Of a stretch of DNA of 64,000 nucleotides, positions 1-7,733 are shown in pieces; the stretch's first letter is position 1, and every line of letters begins with the position of its first letter. The DNA is from Variovorax sp. EL159 (lineage in GTDB: Bacteria > Pseudomonadota > Gammaproteobacteria > Burkholderiales > Burkholderiaceae_C): contig NZ_FMUJ01000001.1 of NCBI RefSeq assembly GCF_900100965.1, positions 358,272 through 422,271 on the forward strand. The letters are read 5' to 3'. Under the pieces are notes generated by a model. The model ran no database searches, had not been told where the DNA came from, and saw only the letters and a list, made by a program, of their open reading frames with translations. The position numbers and the translations under genes are program-made.

Positions 1-135
1 CTGGGGCCTTCCACCTACCGGCAGCGCGCCGCCGTGCTGCGCGAGGACTTCGCGCGCCATCACGCGCTGGACGGCATCGCGCAGGCCCTCGCCGCGCTTC
101 AGCACACCACCCCCGCATCCGCGGAAATGGCTTGA
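1..135 (+). CDS. C-terminal end of a GT1-type glycosyltransferase (partial)
   Basis: The first 44 codons of the window are open in frame 1 and end at a TGA. They give an Ala/Arg/Leu-rich helix of the form YRQRAAVLREDF...LDGIAQALAAL. This is how nucleotide-sugar glycosyltransferases of family GT1 (the MGT/RhlB/erythromycin-CIII type) usually end. The catalytic part lies to the left of the window. An MbtH gene follows 22 bases later on the same strand, and a second glycosyltransferase comes further down, so this is probably one sugar-attaching step of the same pathway. The family call rests on a short tail only and could be wrong; that it is a real gene end is fairly sure. Confidence 0.55.
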   Translation: MGPSTYRQRAAVLREDFARHHALDGIAQALAALQHTTPASAEMA

Positions 136-157
136 ACACCCAACAAGGAAACCGACG

Positions 158-379
158 ATGAGCAATCCGTTTGACGACAAGAGCGCCAGCTTTCAGGTGC
201 TGGTGAATGAAGAAGGGCAGCACTCGCTGTGGCCCGCTTTCATCGCCGTTCCCGCCGGCTGGACGGTGGCCCTGGCGGCAACCGACCGGGCCGCCTGCGA
301 CGACTTCATCGAGGCCCACTGGCGCGACATGCGGCCGCGCTCGCTGGTGGCCAAGGATCTCGATGCCGCCAAGGCATGA
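158..379 (+). CDS. MbtH family protein (NRPS adenylation-domain partner)
   Basis: A 73-residue protein with the whole MbtH signature: NPFDD at residues 3-7, VLVNEEGQHSLWP at 14-26, VPAGW at 31-35 and WRDMRPRSL at 55-63. The three family tryptophans are W25, W35 and W55. MbtH proteins bind the adenylation domains of nonribosomal peptide synthetases and are needed for their folding or activity; they have no known enzymatic role. None of the following genes here is an NRPS, so the synthetase is expected to the left of the window. A GGAAACC-type ribosome site precedes the ATG. Neighbours are glycosyltransferases, an acyltransferase and an exporter, as in clusters for decorated peptides. Family assignment is secure; the product is unknown. 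Confidence 0.95.
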   Translation: MSNPFDDKSASFQVLVNEEGQHSLWPAFIAVPAGWTVALAATDRAACDDFIEAHWRDMRPRSLVAKDLDAAKA

Positions 380-569
380 GGATGTTCGCCCTGCATCGGC
401 GCGGTGCCGCATGGGCGTATGCATCGCTGTTCCAGTCGCCGGCAGTTGGTGATGCGACCGGCGCCTGCGCGCCCGACAGGGAGCGTGCCGGGCCTGCGGA
501 GGGGAGAAGCGGCAATCCCGCAAAGCCGCCGCGAGCTACGCTGCAGCAGCAACGCAGGCCGCGCCGGCG

Positions 570-1844
570 ATGAGTGTCTTCTCCGTCTGGCCGTACTTCG
601 TGCTCGTGCTGATCGTGCTCGGCATGCTGATGCTGCCGGTCTTCAGCGCGGCCGACGAGCCGCTGCAGCGCAACCAGCGCACCGCAACGCTCGACGGCCT
701 GCGCGGCTTTCTCGCGCTGAGCGTCTTCGTGCATCACCTGATGGTGACCCACGGCTACATCGAGCGCGGCGAATGGACGTTTCCGCCGTCGGGCTTCCAC
801 ACCCTGCTTGGACAGGGCGGCGTGGGTGTCTTCTTCATGATCACGGGCTTCCTGTTCTGGGGCAAATTGCTCGATGCCGAGGGCCGGCCGGACTGGCGCA
901 GCCTCTACCTCGGCCGGTTGTGGCGCATCGGCCCGACGTACCTGCTGGCGGTCGGCCTGATGTTTCTCGTCGTCGCCTGGAAAACCGGCTTCGTGCTCAG
1001 GGAGCCGGCGTGGTCCGTGCTGGCTGCGGCGCTGCAGTGGCTGGCCCTTGGCATCGTGCCGCGGCAGCCCGATATCAACGGCTACGTCGGGACGACCTTG
1101 ATCCTCGCGGGCGTGACCTGGACGGTCTTCGTGGAATGGCTGTTCTACGGATCGCTGCGCCTGATGGCGCCGCTCGCGCGTGGCGGGCGAACGCCGCGCT
1201 TCGTTGCCGCCGGCTTGTTGTTGCTGTGCCTGCCGGCGCTGACGGTCGCGGCGCTGCCATCGGCCGGCTCGCCGACGAAGCCCACGCTGGCGCTGGTGAT
1301 CGGCGCGCTGGCCTGGGTGCTGGCGTCGTTCCTGTTGGGGATGCTGTCGGCGTGGCTGCTTCGGAACGATGGCGTGAGCCGGGCCAGAGCGCGCCTGCCG
1401 GAGTGGGCGGCCTCGCTGCTCGCGCTGCTCTGCCTGGCCGCCGTGTTCATCGGGTTCCCGCACATGGTGGGCCCTGTTCAGGTCTTGCTGCTCTGGGGCT
1501 TCTTTCACCTGGTCTGCAGCGACAGCACGCTGTATGGCCTGCTGGCCACGCGCGTGGCCCGGCGCATGAGCACGGTGAGCTACAGCATCTACTTGCTGCA
1601 GGGACTCGTGCTGACCGTGATCTTCGCGATGCCATCGGTGCGCGATTTCGCGATGGCCGGGGCGATGCAGTACTGGATGGTGGGCACGCTGTGCGCGCTG
1701 CTGCTCGTGGCGGCATCGGTCGCGAGCTATCGCTTCGTCGAGAAGCCGGGCATTGCACGTGGCAGGCGTGCGCGTTCTGGCGCCACGATCCGCGGCATTC
1801 ATGGCAATGGATTGAAGCAACCTCTGCAAGGAACGCGACCATGA
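570..1844 (+). CDS. Acyltransferase-3 family membrane protein (OafA-like)
   Basis: A 424-residue integral membrane protein with about ten hydrophobic segments. Near the N-terminus it carries the acyltransferase-3 hallmark LDGLRGFLALSVFVHH (residues 41-56), including the conserved Arg and the His expected to take part in acyl transfer. Family members O-acylate sugars or lipids on membrane-bound substrates. It sits between an MbtH gene and a rhamnosyltransferase-like gene and shares an ATGA overlap with the latter, so it probably acylates the sugar part of the cluster product; that is inference. A 190-base gap separates it from the MbtH gene. No strong ribosome site precedes the ATG at 570, so the exact start is less certain than the family. 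Confidence 0.88.
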   Translation: MSVFSVWPYFVLVLIVLGMLMLPVFSAADEPLQRNQRTATLDGLRGFLALSVFVHHLMVTHGYIERGEWTFPPSGFHTLLGQGGVGVFFMITGFLFWGKLLDAEGRPDWRSLYLGRLWRIGPTYLLAVGLMFLVVAWKTGFVLREPAWSVLAAALQWLALGIVPRQPDINGYVGTTLILAGVTWTVFVEWLFYGSLRLMAPLARGGRTPRFVAAGLLLLCLPALTVAALPSAGSPTKPTLALVIGALAWVLASFLLGMLSAWLLRNDGVSRARARLPEWAASLLALLCLAAVFIGFPHMVGPVQVLLLWGFFHLVCSDSTLYGLLATRVARRMSTVSYSIYLLQGLVLTVIFAMPSVRDFAMAGAMQYWMVGTLCALLLVAASVASYRFVEKPGIARGRRARSGATIRGIHGNGLKQPLQGTRP

Positions 1845-2896
1845 GCAATCCGTCTGGCAACGAGTGCGACGCCTTCCTGTCGAAACGCGAGGTGCCTTTC
1901 TCGTTCGGTGCCGTCGTCGTCACCTACTTCCCGACCGACGAACAGGTGGCGAACCTTCACGCGCTTGCCGGTTCGTGCCCGCGCCTGTGCGTGGTCGACA
2001 ACACGCCGCAGGCGGGGGACTGGCATCGGGCGCTTGTCGATGCAGGCATCCACGTGCAGCACAACGGCAATCGCGGCGGCATCGCGGGGGCCTTCAATTG
2101 CGGCATCGCCGAACTTGAAGCGCAGGGTGCCGAACTCTTCTTCCTGCTCGATCAGGATTCGAAGCTGCCGCCCGGCTACTTCGATGCCATGTGCGAGGCC
2201 GCGATGGCAGCCCGGCGTCGGGGAGGCGAGGGCAGTGGTGAGGAAGAGGCGGCCTTCCTGATTGGCCCGCTCGTCCACGACACGAACCTGGACGCGCTGA
2301 TCCCGCAATTCGGCCTTCAAGGCAAGCGTGTCTACCAGTTCGATCTGCAGCAGCCCTTCACCGAACCGCTGGTTCGCTGCGCCTTCCTGATCTCGTCGGG
2401 CTCGTTGATTTCGCGTGCTGCATGGGCCAAGGTCGGCCGGTTCGACGAGCGCTACGTGATCGACCACGTGGACACCGACTACTGCATGCGTGCCCTGCGC
2501 CGCGATGTGCCGCTGTACCTCAACCCGCACGTCGTCCTGCGGCACCAGATCGGCCAGATCGAGGCGAGGTCGCTGTTCGGCTGGAAGATCCACTTCATCA
2601 ACTATCCAGCCTCGCGGCGCTACTACATCGCGCGCAATGCATTGGACCTCTCGCGGGCGCACGTGCGTGCCTTTCCCGCAATCCTGTTCATCAACGTCTA
2701 CACGTTCAAGCAGATCCTGCCCATGCTGATGTTCGAGCGCGATCGCTTGAGAAAGAGCATCGCGCTGATGGTCGGCTTCTTCGATGGGCTGCTCGGGCGG
2801 TTGGGCGGCCTGCGCGAGGCGCATCCCCGGGTGGGCAAGTACCTGAGCGGCAGCGATCGGGCAACGGGGCGCGAGGCAACTTCCGCGAATTCATGA
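1841..2896 (+). CDS. GT2 glycosyltransferase, rhamnosyltransferase (RhlC/RfbF)-like
   Basis: A 351-residue GT-A glycosyltransferase. AVVVTYFP at residues 24-31 is the nucleotide-binding strand, NRGGIAGAFNCGI follows at 77-89, and LLDQDS at 102-107 supplies the DxD-like metal motif. The C-terminal region contains HxxxxR-rich and hydrophobic segments typical of rhamnosyltransferases such as RhlC, which add a dTDP-L-rhamnose unit to a lipid or peptide. The start ATG overlaps the acyltransferase stop (ATGA), which fixes it and points to translational coupling; the end overlaps the MFS gene the same way. The donor sugar cannot be proved from sequence. Together with the GT1 tail at the left edge it would allow a two-sugar decoration. 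Confidence 0.85.
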   Translation: MSNPSGNECDAFLSKREVPFSFGAVVVTYFPTDEQVANLHALAGSCPRLCVVDNTPQAGDWHRALVDAGIHVQHNGNRGGIAGAFNCGIAELEAQGAELFFLLDQDSKLPPGYFDAMCEAAMAARRRGGEGSGEEEAAFLIGPLVHDTNLDALIPQFGLQGKRVYQFDLQQPFTEPLVRCAFLISSGSLISRAAWAKVGRFDERYVIDHVDTDYCMRALRRDVPLYLNPHVVLRHQIGQIEARSLFGWKIHFINYPASRRYYIARNALDLSRAHVRAFPAILFINVYTFKQILPMLMFERDRLRKSIALMVGFFDGLLGRLGGLREAHPRVGKYLSGSDRATGREATSANS

Positions 2897-4167
2897 CGGC
2901 CACCTCGCCCCTTCAGGCGCCGCGCGCGCGCCGCGCCGCGCTCGCCTTCATCTTCGTCACCGTGCTGATCGACTTCCTGGCGTTCGGCTTGATCCTTCCC
3001 GGCCTGCCGCATCTGGTGGAGCGCCTGGCCGGCGGCAGCACCGCGACGGCGGCGTACTGGATCGCGGTGTTCGGCACGGCGTTCGCTGCCATCCAGTTCG
3101 TCAGCTCGCCGATCCAGGGCGCGTTGTCCGATCGCTTCGGCCGGCGGCCGGTGATCCTGCTGTCGTGCCTGGGGCTGGGCGTGGATTTCGTTTTCATGGC
3201 CCTGGCGAACAGCCTGCCGTGGCTGTTCGTCGGCCGCGTGGTGTCCGGCGTGTTCTCGGCCAGCTTCACCATCGCCAATGCCTACATCGCCGACGTGACG
3301 CCGCCCGAGGAGCGGGCCCGAAGCTACGGCATCGTGGGCGCGGCCTTCGGCATGGGGCTGGTGTTCGGGCCGGTGCTCGGCGGGCAACTGAGCCACATCG
3401 ATCCGCGCCTGCCGTTCTGGTTCGCGGCCGGCCTGACGCTGCTCAGCTTCTGCTACGGATGGTTCGTGTTGCCCGAGTCGCTGCCACCCGAGCGGCGCAG
3501 CCGCAAGTTCGACTGGTCGCATGCCAACCCGATCGGATCGCTGGTGCTGCTCAAGCGCTATCCGCAGGTGTTCGGGCTGGCGGCGGTGGTTTTCCTCGTC
3601 AACCTGGCCCAGTACGTTTATCCCAGCGTGTTCGTGCTGTTCGCCGACTACCGGTATCAATGGAAGGAAGACGCGGTCGGCTGGGTGCTCGGCGTGGTGG
3701 GCGTGCTCAGCGTGGGGGTCAATGCGCTGTTGATCGGGCCGGGCGTGAAGCGCTTCGGCGAGCGCCGCGCCCTGTTGTTCGGGATGGGCTTCGGCGTGCT
3801 CGGCTTCGTCATCTACGGCTTCGCCGATGCCGGCTGGGTGCTGCTGGCCGCGCTGCCGTTCGGCACCTTGCTGGCCTTCGCCGGGCCGGCGGCGCAGGCG
3901 CTGATCACCCGACAGGTCGGCGCCGCCGAGCAGGGGCGGGTTCAGGGGGCGTTGACGAGCCTGGTGTCGGTGGCGGGCATCGTCGGGCCGGCGATGTTTG
4001 CCGGCAGCTTCGGCTATTTCATCGGGGCGGATGCGCCGGTGCACTTGCCGGGCGCTCCCTTTTTCATGGCTGCGGCGTTCCTGGGCATTGGCGCGCTGAT
4101 CGCGTGGGCGGACGGCCATCGGTCGAGGCGGCCGCGCGGGCAGGTCGTTGCAGCGGCCGACAAATAG
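2893..4167 (+). CDS. MFS transporter, TetA/TCR-like exporter
   Basis: A 424-residue major facilitator with twelve predicted membrane helices. The loop between helices 2 and 3 carries motif A as GALSDRFGRRPV, and GAAFGMGLVFGPVLGG in the first half is a proline/glycine-rich motif C as in drug:H+ antiporters. It most resembles the TetA/TCR branch. The start at 2893 overlaps the preceding glycosyltransferase stop (ATGA); the same frame is open further upstream, but only inside that gene. As the last gene of the coupled group, it is the likely exporter of the cluster product. The substrate is inferred, and a general drug exporter cannot be excluded. Confidence 0.9.
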   Translation: MTATSPLQAPRARRAALAFIFVTVLIDFLAFGLILPGLPHLVERLAGGSTATAAYWIAVFGTAFAAIQFVSSPIQGALSDRFGRRPVILLSCLGLGVDFVFMALANSLPWLFVGRVVSGVFSASFTIANAYIADVTPPEERARSYGIVGAAFGMGLVFGPVLGGQLSHIDPRLPFWFAAGLTLLSFCYGWFVLPESLPPERRSRKFDWSHANPIGSLVLLKRYPQVFGLAAVVFLVNLAQYVYPSVFVLFADYRYQWKEDAVGWVLGVVGVLSVGVNALLIGPGVKRFGERRALLFGMGFGVLGFVIYGFADAGWVLLAALPFGTLLAFAGPAAQALITRQVGAAEQGRVQGALTSLVSVAGIVGPAMFAGSFGYFIGADAPVHLPGAPFFMAAAFLGIGALIAWADGHRSRRPRGQVVAAADK

Positions 4168-4358
4168 ATGAGTCGCGGCGGGGCACTGGCTTTCGCCGCG
4201 CGCTTGACCGCCTTTGGCGCAGGTTCGCCGACATGGCTCGTCCCCACGCGCCACGGTCGCCGAATGGTTTTCAGGATCGGTTTCTAGTAAACCTTTGTTA
4301 ATACCTGTGTACTATTTCCTGAAAAGTAAGCGGTATCCGCCGTAATCTTGCATACATC

Positions 4359-4589
4359 ATGCAAGCACCTTCACACGCTTTTGAACTGCCTGAGGGCTGG
4401 ACTGCCGATTTCGAGATCGTCCGAACGCTCCACGGCTCCTATGCCGGGGTTGCCAAGCTGAGCCTGAGCGGCGTGCAGAAATGTGCGCTCGTGATCACGC
4501 AGCAGCTCACGTGGGACGGCGCCTTCGAGCGTGCGCGCGTCCGCGCTTTTCACTTCGTCAGGGAATGGGTTTCCGGACCCCGGAACTGA
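4359..4589 (+). CDS. Hypothetical protein, 76 aa
   Basis: A short open frame starting MQAPSHAFELPEGW. It has mixed alpha/beta composition and no membrane segment or signal. Codon use (G/C in third positions) fits coding DNA. No family is recognised. It stands alone after the MFS gene behind an AT-rich stretch (4280-4340) that could hold its promoter. The 140 bases after it, up to 4729, show nothing recognisable. Confidence 0.5.
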   Translation: MQAPSHAFELPEGWTADFEIVRTLHGSYAGVAKLSLSGVQKCALVITQQLTWDGAFERARVRAFHFVREWVSGPRN

Positions 4590-4729
4590 CCCCGACACGC
4601 CGGTTCCTTCGTCCGCCTCCGACGCAAGGCATCCGGCATCGCTTCTGCTGAAGGCGGCACGCGCCCGGCGTGCCTGTCGCGATGAGGCATGGCCTTGCCC
4701 CGGGCGAGCTTCACAGACACCATTGCGCC

Positions 4730-4969
4730 ATGGAGAAGACAAAAGTTCTGGCTACAACGATTGATATGGCACGTGCGGGCCTCGGCTTCACGCCCACAGA
4801 TGCGCTGGCCTGCATCGCGGACCTGATCGAGCAGGAGGATGCGGGGAGCGAATCCTATGACCGCAATGTGGAGAGGCTGCTGCGCCTGGGCGCCTGTATC
4901 TGGACCTTGCGGCGCGGCATGTTCGCGCCGACCGCGGCCGAGATCATTCCCGAGAGGCAGCCGAGGTAG
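4730..4969 (+). CDS. Hypothetical protein, 79 aa
   Basis: An open frame beginning MEKTKVLATTIDMARAGLGF and ending in a proline/arginine tail. It is predicted helical, soluble and without signal peptide. The frame stays open upstream to 4670, but the ATG at 4730 starts the part with normal coding composition. No family is recognised. It converges on the small lipoprotein gene at 5051. Confidence 0.5.
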   Translation: MEKTKVLATTIDMARAGLGFTPTDALACIADLIEQEDAGSESYDRNVERLLRLGACIWTLRRGMFAPTAAEIIPERQPR

Positions 4970-5050
4970 CTGCCCGCCCTCGGGCGTTGCGCAGACAAGA
5001 AACAGCCGCCTCGGGGGCGGCTTCGAACCGAGGGTTGGCGCTTCTGAAGA

Positions 5051-5254
5051 TCAGCGGCACTGGAACAGGACGCCCTGTTCGGCGGGCGCCTTGCCGAGCC
5101 ATCGCGGCGTCAGGTTCTTCGCATCGCAGTAGTCCGAGGCCTGGACGTAGGTCACGGCGCGCAGAACGCCTTCGCGAACCTGTGTGACCTCGTTGGGAGG
5201 GGTCGAGCAGCCAGTGATGACCAAAGCGAGCGGAAGCAGTGTGCGCCAATTCAT
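5051..5254 (-). CDS. Small lipoprotein, 67 aa
   Basis: A 67-residue precursor with a positively charged start, a short hydrophobic stretch and a lipobox LVITGC, so Cys16 should be lipidated and the mature protein (about 52 residues) anchored in an envelope membrane. The mature part has two further cysteines (in SDYCDAKN and at LFQCR near the end) that could pair. No family is recognised. The start is ten bases upstream of the next minus-strand stop, so it may be read with the gene at 5264. Confidence 0.65.
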   Translation of the reverse strand: MNWRTLLPLALVITGCSTPPNEVTQVREGVLRAVTYVQASDYCDAKNLTPRWLGKAPAEQGVLFQCR

Positions 5255-5263
5255 CGGGCCATT

Positions 5264-5548
5264 CTAAGACGCGGTGCCGGCCGGTCGGGGTTCGCGGCCG
5301 GGGTAGAGATATCTGGCGTAGCTGCCGGCCTGACCGAACATCTGCTGCGCCAGCTTCACCGGATCTTCGCCCTTGTGCTTTTCGTAGAGCACCGGGCCCC
5401 AGATGATGAATCCGTCGATGCTGAGGCTCTGGGGTGCCGGCTCGATGGCCTTCCAGGCATGCGCGAATTTGGAGATCCAGGCCAGAGCTTCGCTCAGTGC
5501 GCGGTTGGGAGGCGTGGCAGAAGGGACTGTTTCTTCGTTCATGGACAT
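5264..5548 (-). CDS. Hypothetical protein, 94 aa, likely SOS-controlled
   Basis: A 94-residue soluble protein of unknown function starting MSMNEETVPS, with a central region WISKFAHAWKAIE...IDGFIIWGPVLYEKHKGED. The start at 5548 is chosen because an AGGA site sits seven bases upstream; the frame is open much further, but only through the divergent promoter. A LexA box (5569-5588) lies 20 bases upstream of the start, so the gene is probably induced by DNA damage. It is divergent from the small gene at 5599, which shares that operator. No domain is recognised, so any role in the damage response is inference from regulation alone. Confidence 0.6.
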   Translation of the reverse strand: MSMNEETVPSATPPNRALSEALAWISKFAHAWKAIEPAPQSLSIDGFIIWGPVLYEKHKGEDPVKLAQQMFGQAGSYARYLYPGREPRPAGTAS

Positions 5549-5568
5549 GGTGACATCCTGCGTGAAAA

Positions 5569-5588
5569 GACTGTACAAATATACAGTA
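5569..5588. promoter_or_regulatory. LexA (SOS) box in a divergent promoter
   Basis: GACTGTACAAATATACAGTA matches the gamma/betaproteobacterial LexA operator CTGT-N8-ACAG exactly in both half-sites, with an AT-rich spacer. It lies in the 50-base gap between the divergent small genes at 5548 and 5599, so LexA could repress both. A second box of the same type is at 58542-58561. Confidence 0.8.
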
Positions 5589-5598
5589 AACTCGGCGC

Positions 5599-5892
5599 AT
5601 GGAAAACATGCCCGCCACCCTCTGGATTGCTGCCTGTGCGTACCGCCTGCAGCAGCAGTGGCACAGCGTCGACCTCCTCGAACTGGAGGAGGTTGCACGC
5701 GAACTGTGGCGCGATGCGCGGCTGCGGGCGATGTGGCCCGACGAGGCTGCGGCGCAGTGGCTTCTTCCGGTCGCTGCGGCGCCGCGTGCCCATGCCCGCC
5801 GACCCGATCTTCCATCGGTGTCGGCACCCATTCCCGGTTTCTCCTTGACGGGTCTACCGTCCCCCGCTGGTCAACCTGTGCGGGGTCCTTGA
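5599..5892 (+). CDS. Hypothetical protein, up to 97 aa, likely SOS-controlled
   Basis: A 97-residue protein starting MENMPATLWIAACAYRL. The first 55 residues look like a compact helical domain rich in Trp, Leu and Glu; the C-terminal 40 residues are Pro/Ala/Arg-rich and look disordered. An internal ATG at 5608 has GGAAAA just upstream and may be the true start. The LexA box 5569-5588 ends ten bases before the first ATG. A rho-independent terminator follows at 5916-5945. No family is recognised; the function is unknown. Confidence 0.5.
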   Translation: MENMPATLWIAACAYRLQQQWHSVDLLELEEVARELWRDARLRAMWPDEAAAQWLLPVAAAPRAHARRPDLPSVSAPIPGFSLTGLPSPAGQPVRGP

Positions 5893-5915
5893 TGCATGTC
5901 AGCAGCAAGGATTTC

Positions 5916-5945
5916 AAGCCCAGCCTCGCGGCTGGGCTTTTTTTA
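5916..5945 (+). terminator. Rho-independent terminator
   Basis: A perfect ten-base stem AAGCCCAGCC / GGCTGGGCTT with a TCGC loop, running into a T-tract. It closes the small SOS-type gene at 5599 and insulates the methyltransferase gene downstream. Confidence 0.9.
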
Positions 5946-6087
5946 TGCCGCGGTCCGATCGCGTCCCAGAGCCTTTGCATCGCTTTTTTTTGCCGAGGCG
6001 CGAGGCTATAGTCGGCGGGCGCTGTCGCATTGCCGTCATTCCTGTCTGGAACACAAGGCGCCGCAGCCTGCTTCGATCCCATAAAGG

Positions 6088-7689
6088 ATGTTCGTGCCGG
6101 ATTCCCTGACCTCCACGCTGACCAGCTACTACGACGCGGTGCCCTACGACTCGCACCCGTTCCCGCAGACGGCCATGGAGCATCTGGAAGCGCTGGCATT
6201 TCTTTTCGGACTCGAAGCCCCCGCGCCGGGTACGGCCCGCGTGCTGGAGCTCGGTTGCGCGGCCGGCGGCAACCTGATTCCCTTTGCGGCGCGCCACCCT
6301 GAAGCGCAGGCGCTCGGCGTCGATCTCTCGACAGTGCAGGTCGCGCAAGGCGTCGCAGCCATCGGCCATGCGGGGCTGTCGAACATTGAACTGAAAGCCT
6401 TCGACATCTCGGGCATCGACGCCTCGTTCGGTCAGTTCGACTACATCGTCTGCCACGGCGTGTACAGCTGGGTGCCCGGCCCGGTGCAGGACGCGATCCT
6501 GCGCGTGTGCTCGGAGAACCTGGCACCGAATGGCGTGGCCTACGTCAGCTACAACGTGTACCCCGGCTGGAAGGCGCGCGAGATCGTGCGCGACGCGATG
6601 ATCCTGCGCGGCGGCGCGCGCGACACGCCGGACGAAAAGCTCTCCTATGCGCGCGGCATGCTCGAATTTCTGGAGCAGTCGGCCCGTGCCGACAGCGTGC
6701 TCGCGAAGACGCTCGAAGAAACCATGCCGATCGTGCGCGGGGCCAACAGCTCCTACCTTCTGCACGAGTTCCTCGAGCCCTGCAATGCGCCGTGCTACTT
6801 CAAGGAGTTCGTCGCACGCGCGGAGGATCGCGGGCTGGCCTACCTGTGCGATGCCGAGCCGTCGACCATGTTCGTGCAGAACTACGGCGACAAGGTGCGC
6901 GGCCCGCTGCTGCGCGAATGCGGCGGCAGCCAGATACTGATGGAGCAGTACCTCGATTTCCTGGTCAACCGCACCTTTCGCCAGACCCTGCTGGTCAAGC
7001 AGGTGAGCGCCGGCAACATCCGCTATCGCCTCGATCCCGCACGCATCCGCAAGCTGGAGTTCGCGGGCACCTTCGCGGTCGAGGGCGGCGGTGCGCCCAC
7101 GCTCGATGCGCACGAGCAGCCCTGCCAGGCGATCCGCGGCCTGAAGGTCACGCTGCGGGTGCCGGCGCAAAAGGCGGTGGCACAGTTGCTCGATGCCAGC
7201 TACCCGGCGTCGATGTCGGCGAACGCGCTGATTACCGGCGTCGCGCAGCTCACGAACCAGCCGGTGGCCGAAGTCGATGCGCTCGTGATGGCGATGCTCG
7301 AAGAGCTGCTGATCCTCGGGGCCCTACGCATCCGGCGCACCCCGGTGCCGGTCGCGGCCGCGATTTCCGACTTACCCCAAGCGCTGCCCGCACTGCGCGT
7401 CGCGCCCGGTCTTTCGCCGGCGGCGGGCGCGACGGCCAGCAGCTGCAACCAATGGCACGAGCCCGTGGGGCTCACGCTGCTGGAACGCGCCTTGCTACCG
7501 CTGCTCGACGGCACCCGTTCACATCAGGCGCTGGCCGAACATCTTGCGGCGGAAGTGCGCAGCGAGCGCCTGCGCTTCATCAAGGACGACAAGCCGCTGA
7601 CCGACCCGTCGACGGTGCAGGCGTTCGCTCAGCAGCAGGTCGCGCTGGCGCTCGATAACTTGCGGCGCAAGGCAATGCTCACGGCCTGA
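6088..7689 (+). CDS. Class I SAM methyltransferase with regulatory domain (PKMT-like)
   Basis: A 533-residue protein. Residues about 45-170 form a class I SAM-dependent methyltransferase with motif I VLELGCAAGGNL and the acidic LGVDLS strand. The middle carries the methyltransferase regulatory domain (MethyTransf_Reg), and the end a winged-helix-like segment. This architecture is that of rickettsial-type protein lysine methyltransferases; the actual substrate here is unknown. Start: the ATG at 6088 directly abuts AAAGG, which leaves no spacing, whereas the GTG at 6094 has AAAGG six bases upstream and may be the real start (two residues shorter). Transcribed alone, with ggt 44 bases downstream. 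Confidence 0.85.
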   Translation: MFVPDSLTSTLTSYYDAVPYDSHPFPQTAMEHLEALAFLFGLEAPAPGTARVLELGCAAGGNLIPFAARHPEAQALGVDLSTVQVAQGVAAIGHAGLSNIELKAFDISGIDASFGQFDYIVCHGVYSWVPGPVQDAILRVCSENLAPNGVAYVSYNVYPGWKAREIVRDAMILRGGARDTPDEKLSYARGMLEFLEQSARADSVLAKTLEETMPIVRGANSSYLLHEFLEPCNAPCYFKEFVARAEDRGLAYLCDAEPSTMFVQNYGDKVRGPLLRECGGSQILMEQYLDFLVNRTFRQTLLVKQVSAGNIRYRLDPARIRKLEFAGTFAVEGGGAPTLDAHEQPCQAIRGLKVTLRVPAQKAVAQLLDASYPASMSANALITGVAQLTNQPVAEVDALVMAMLEELLILGALRIRRTPVPVAAAISDLPQALPALRVAPGLSPAAGATASSCNQWHEPVGLTLLERALLPLLDGTRSHQALAEHLAAEVRSERLRFIKDDKPLTDPSTVQAFAQQQVALALDNLRRKAMLTA

Positions 7690-7733
7690 CCATCATCATC
7701 TTTCGTCATCGAACCTACAGAGGAGACTTCAAC

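Noticed and set aside
382..573. A 63-codon frame after the MbtH stop, ending in an ATGA overlap with the acyltransferase start
   Set aside because: Its product is Arg/Pro/Ala-rich without any fold pattern, and the overlap at 570-573 is likely chance; no family match.
306..1829. A long minus-strand open frame across the MbtH and acyltransferase genes
   Set aside because: The product is His/Arg/Gln-rich and of low complexity, typical of an antisense frame in high-GC DNA; real genes on the plus strand explain the region.
4168..4287. A 39-codon frame directly after the MFS stop
   Set aside because: The ATG abuts the stop codon without a ribosome site, and the product looks random.
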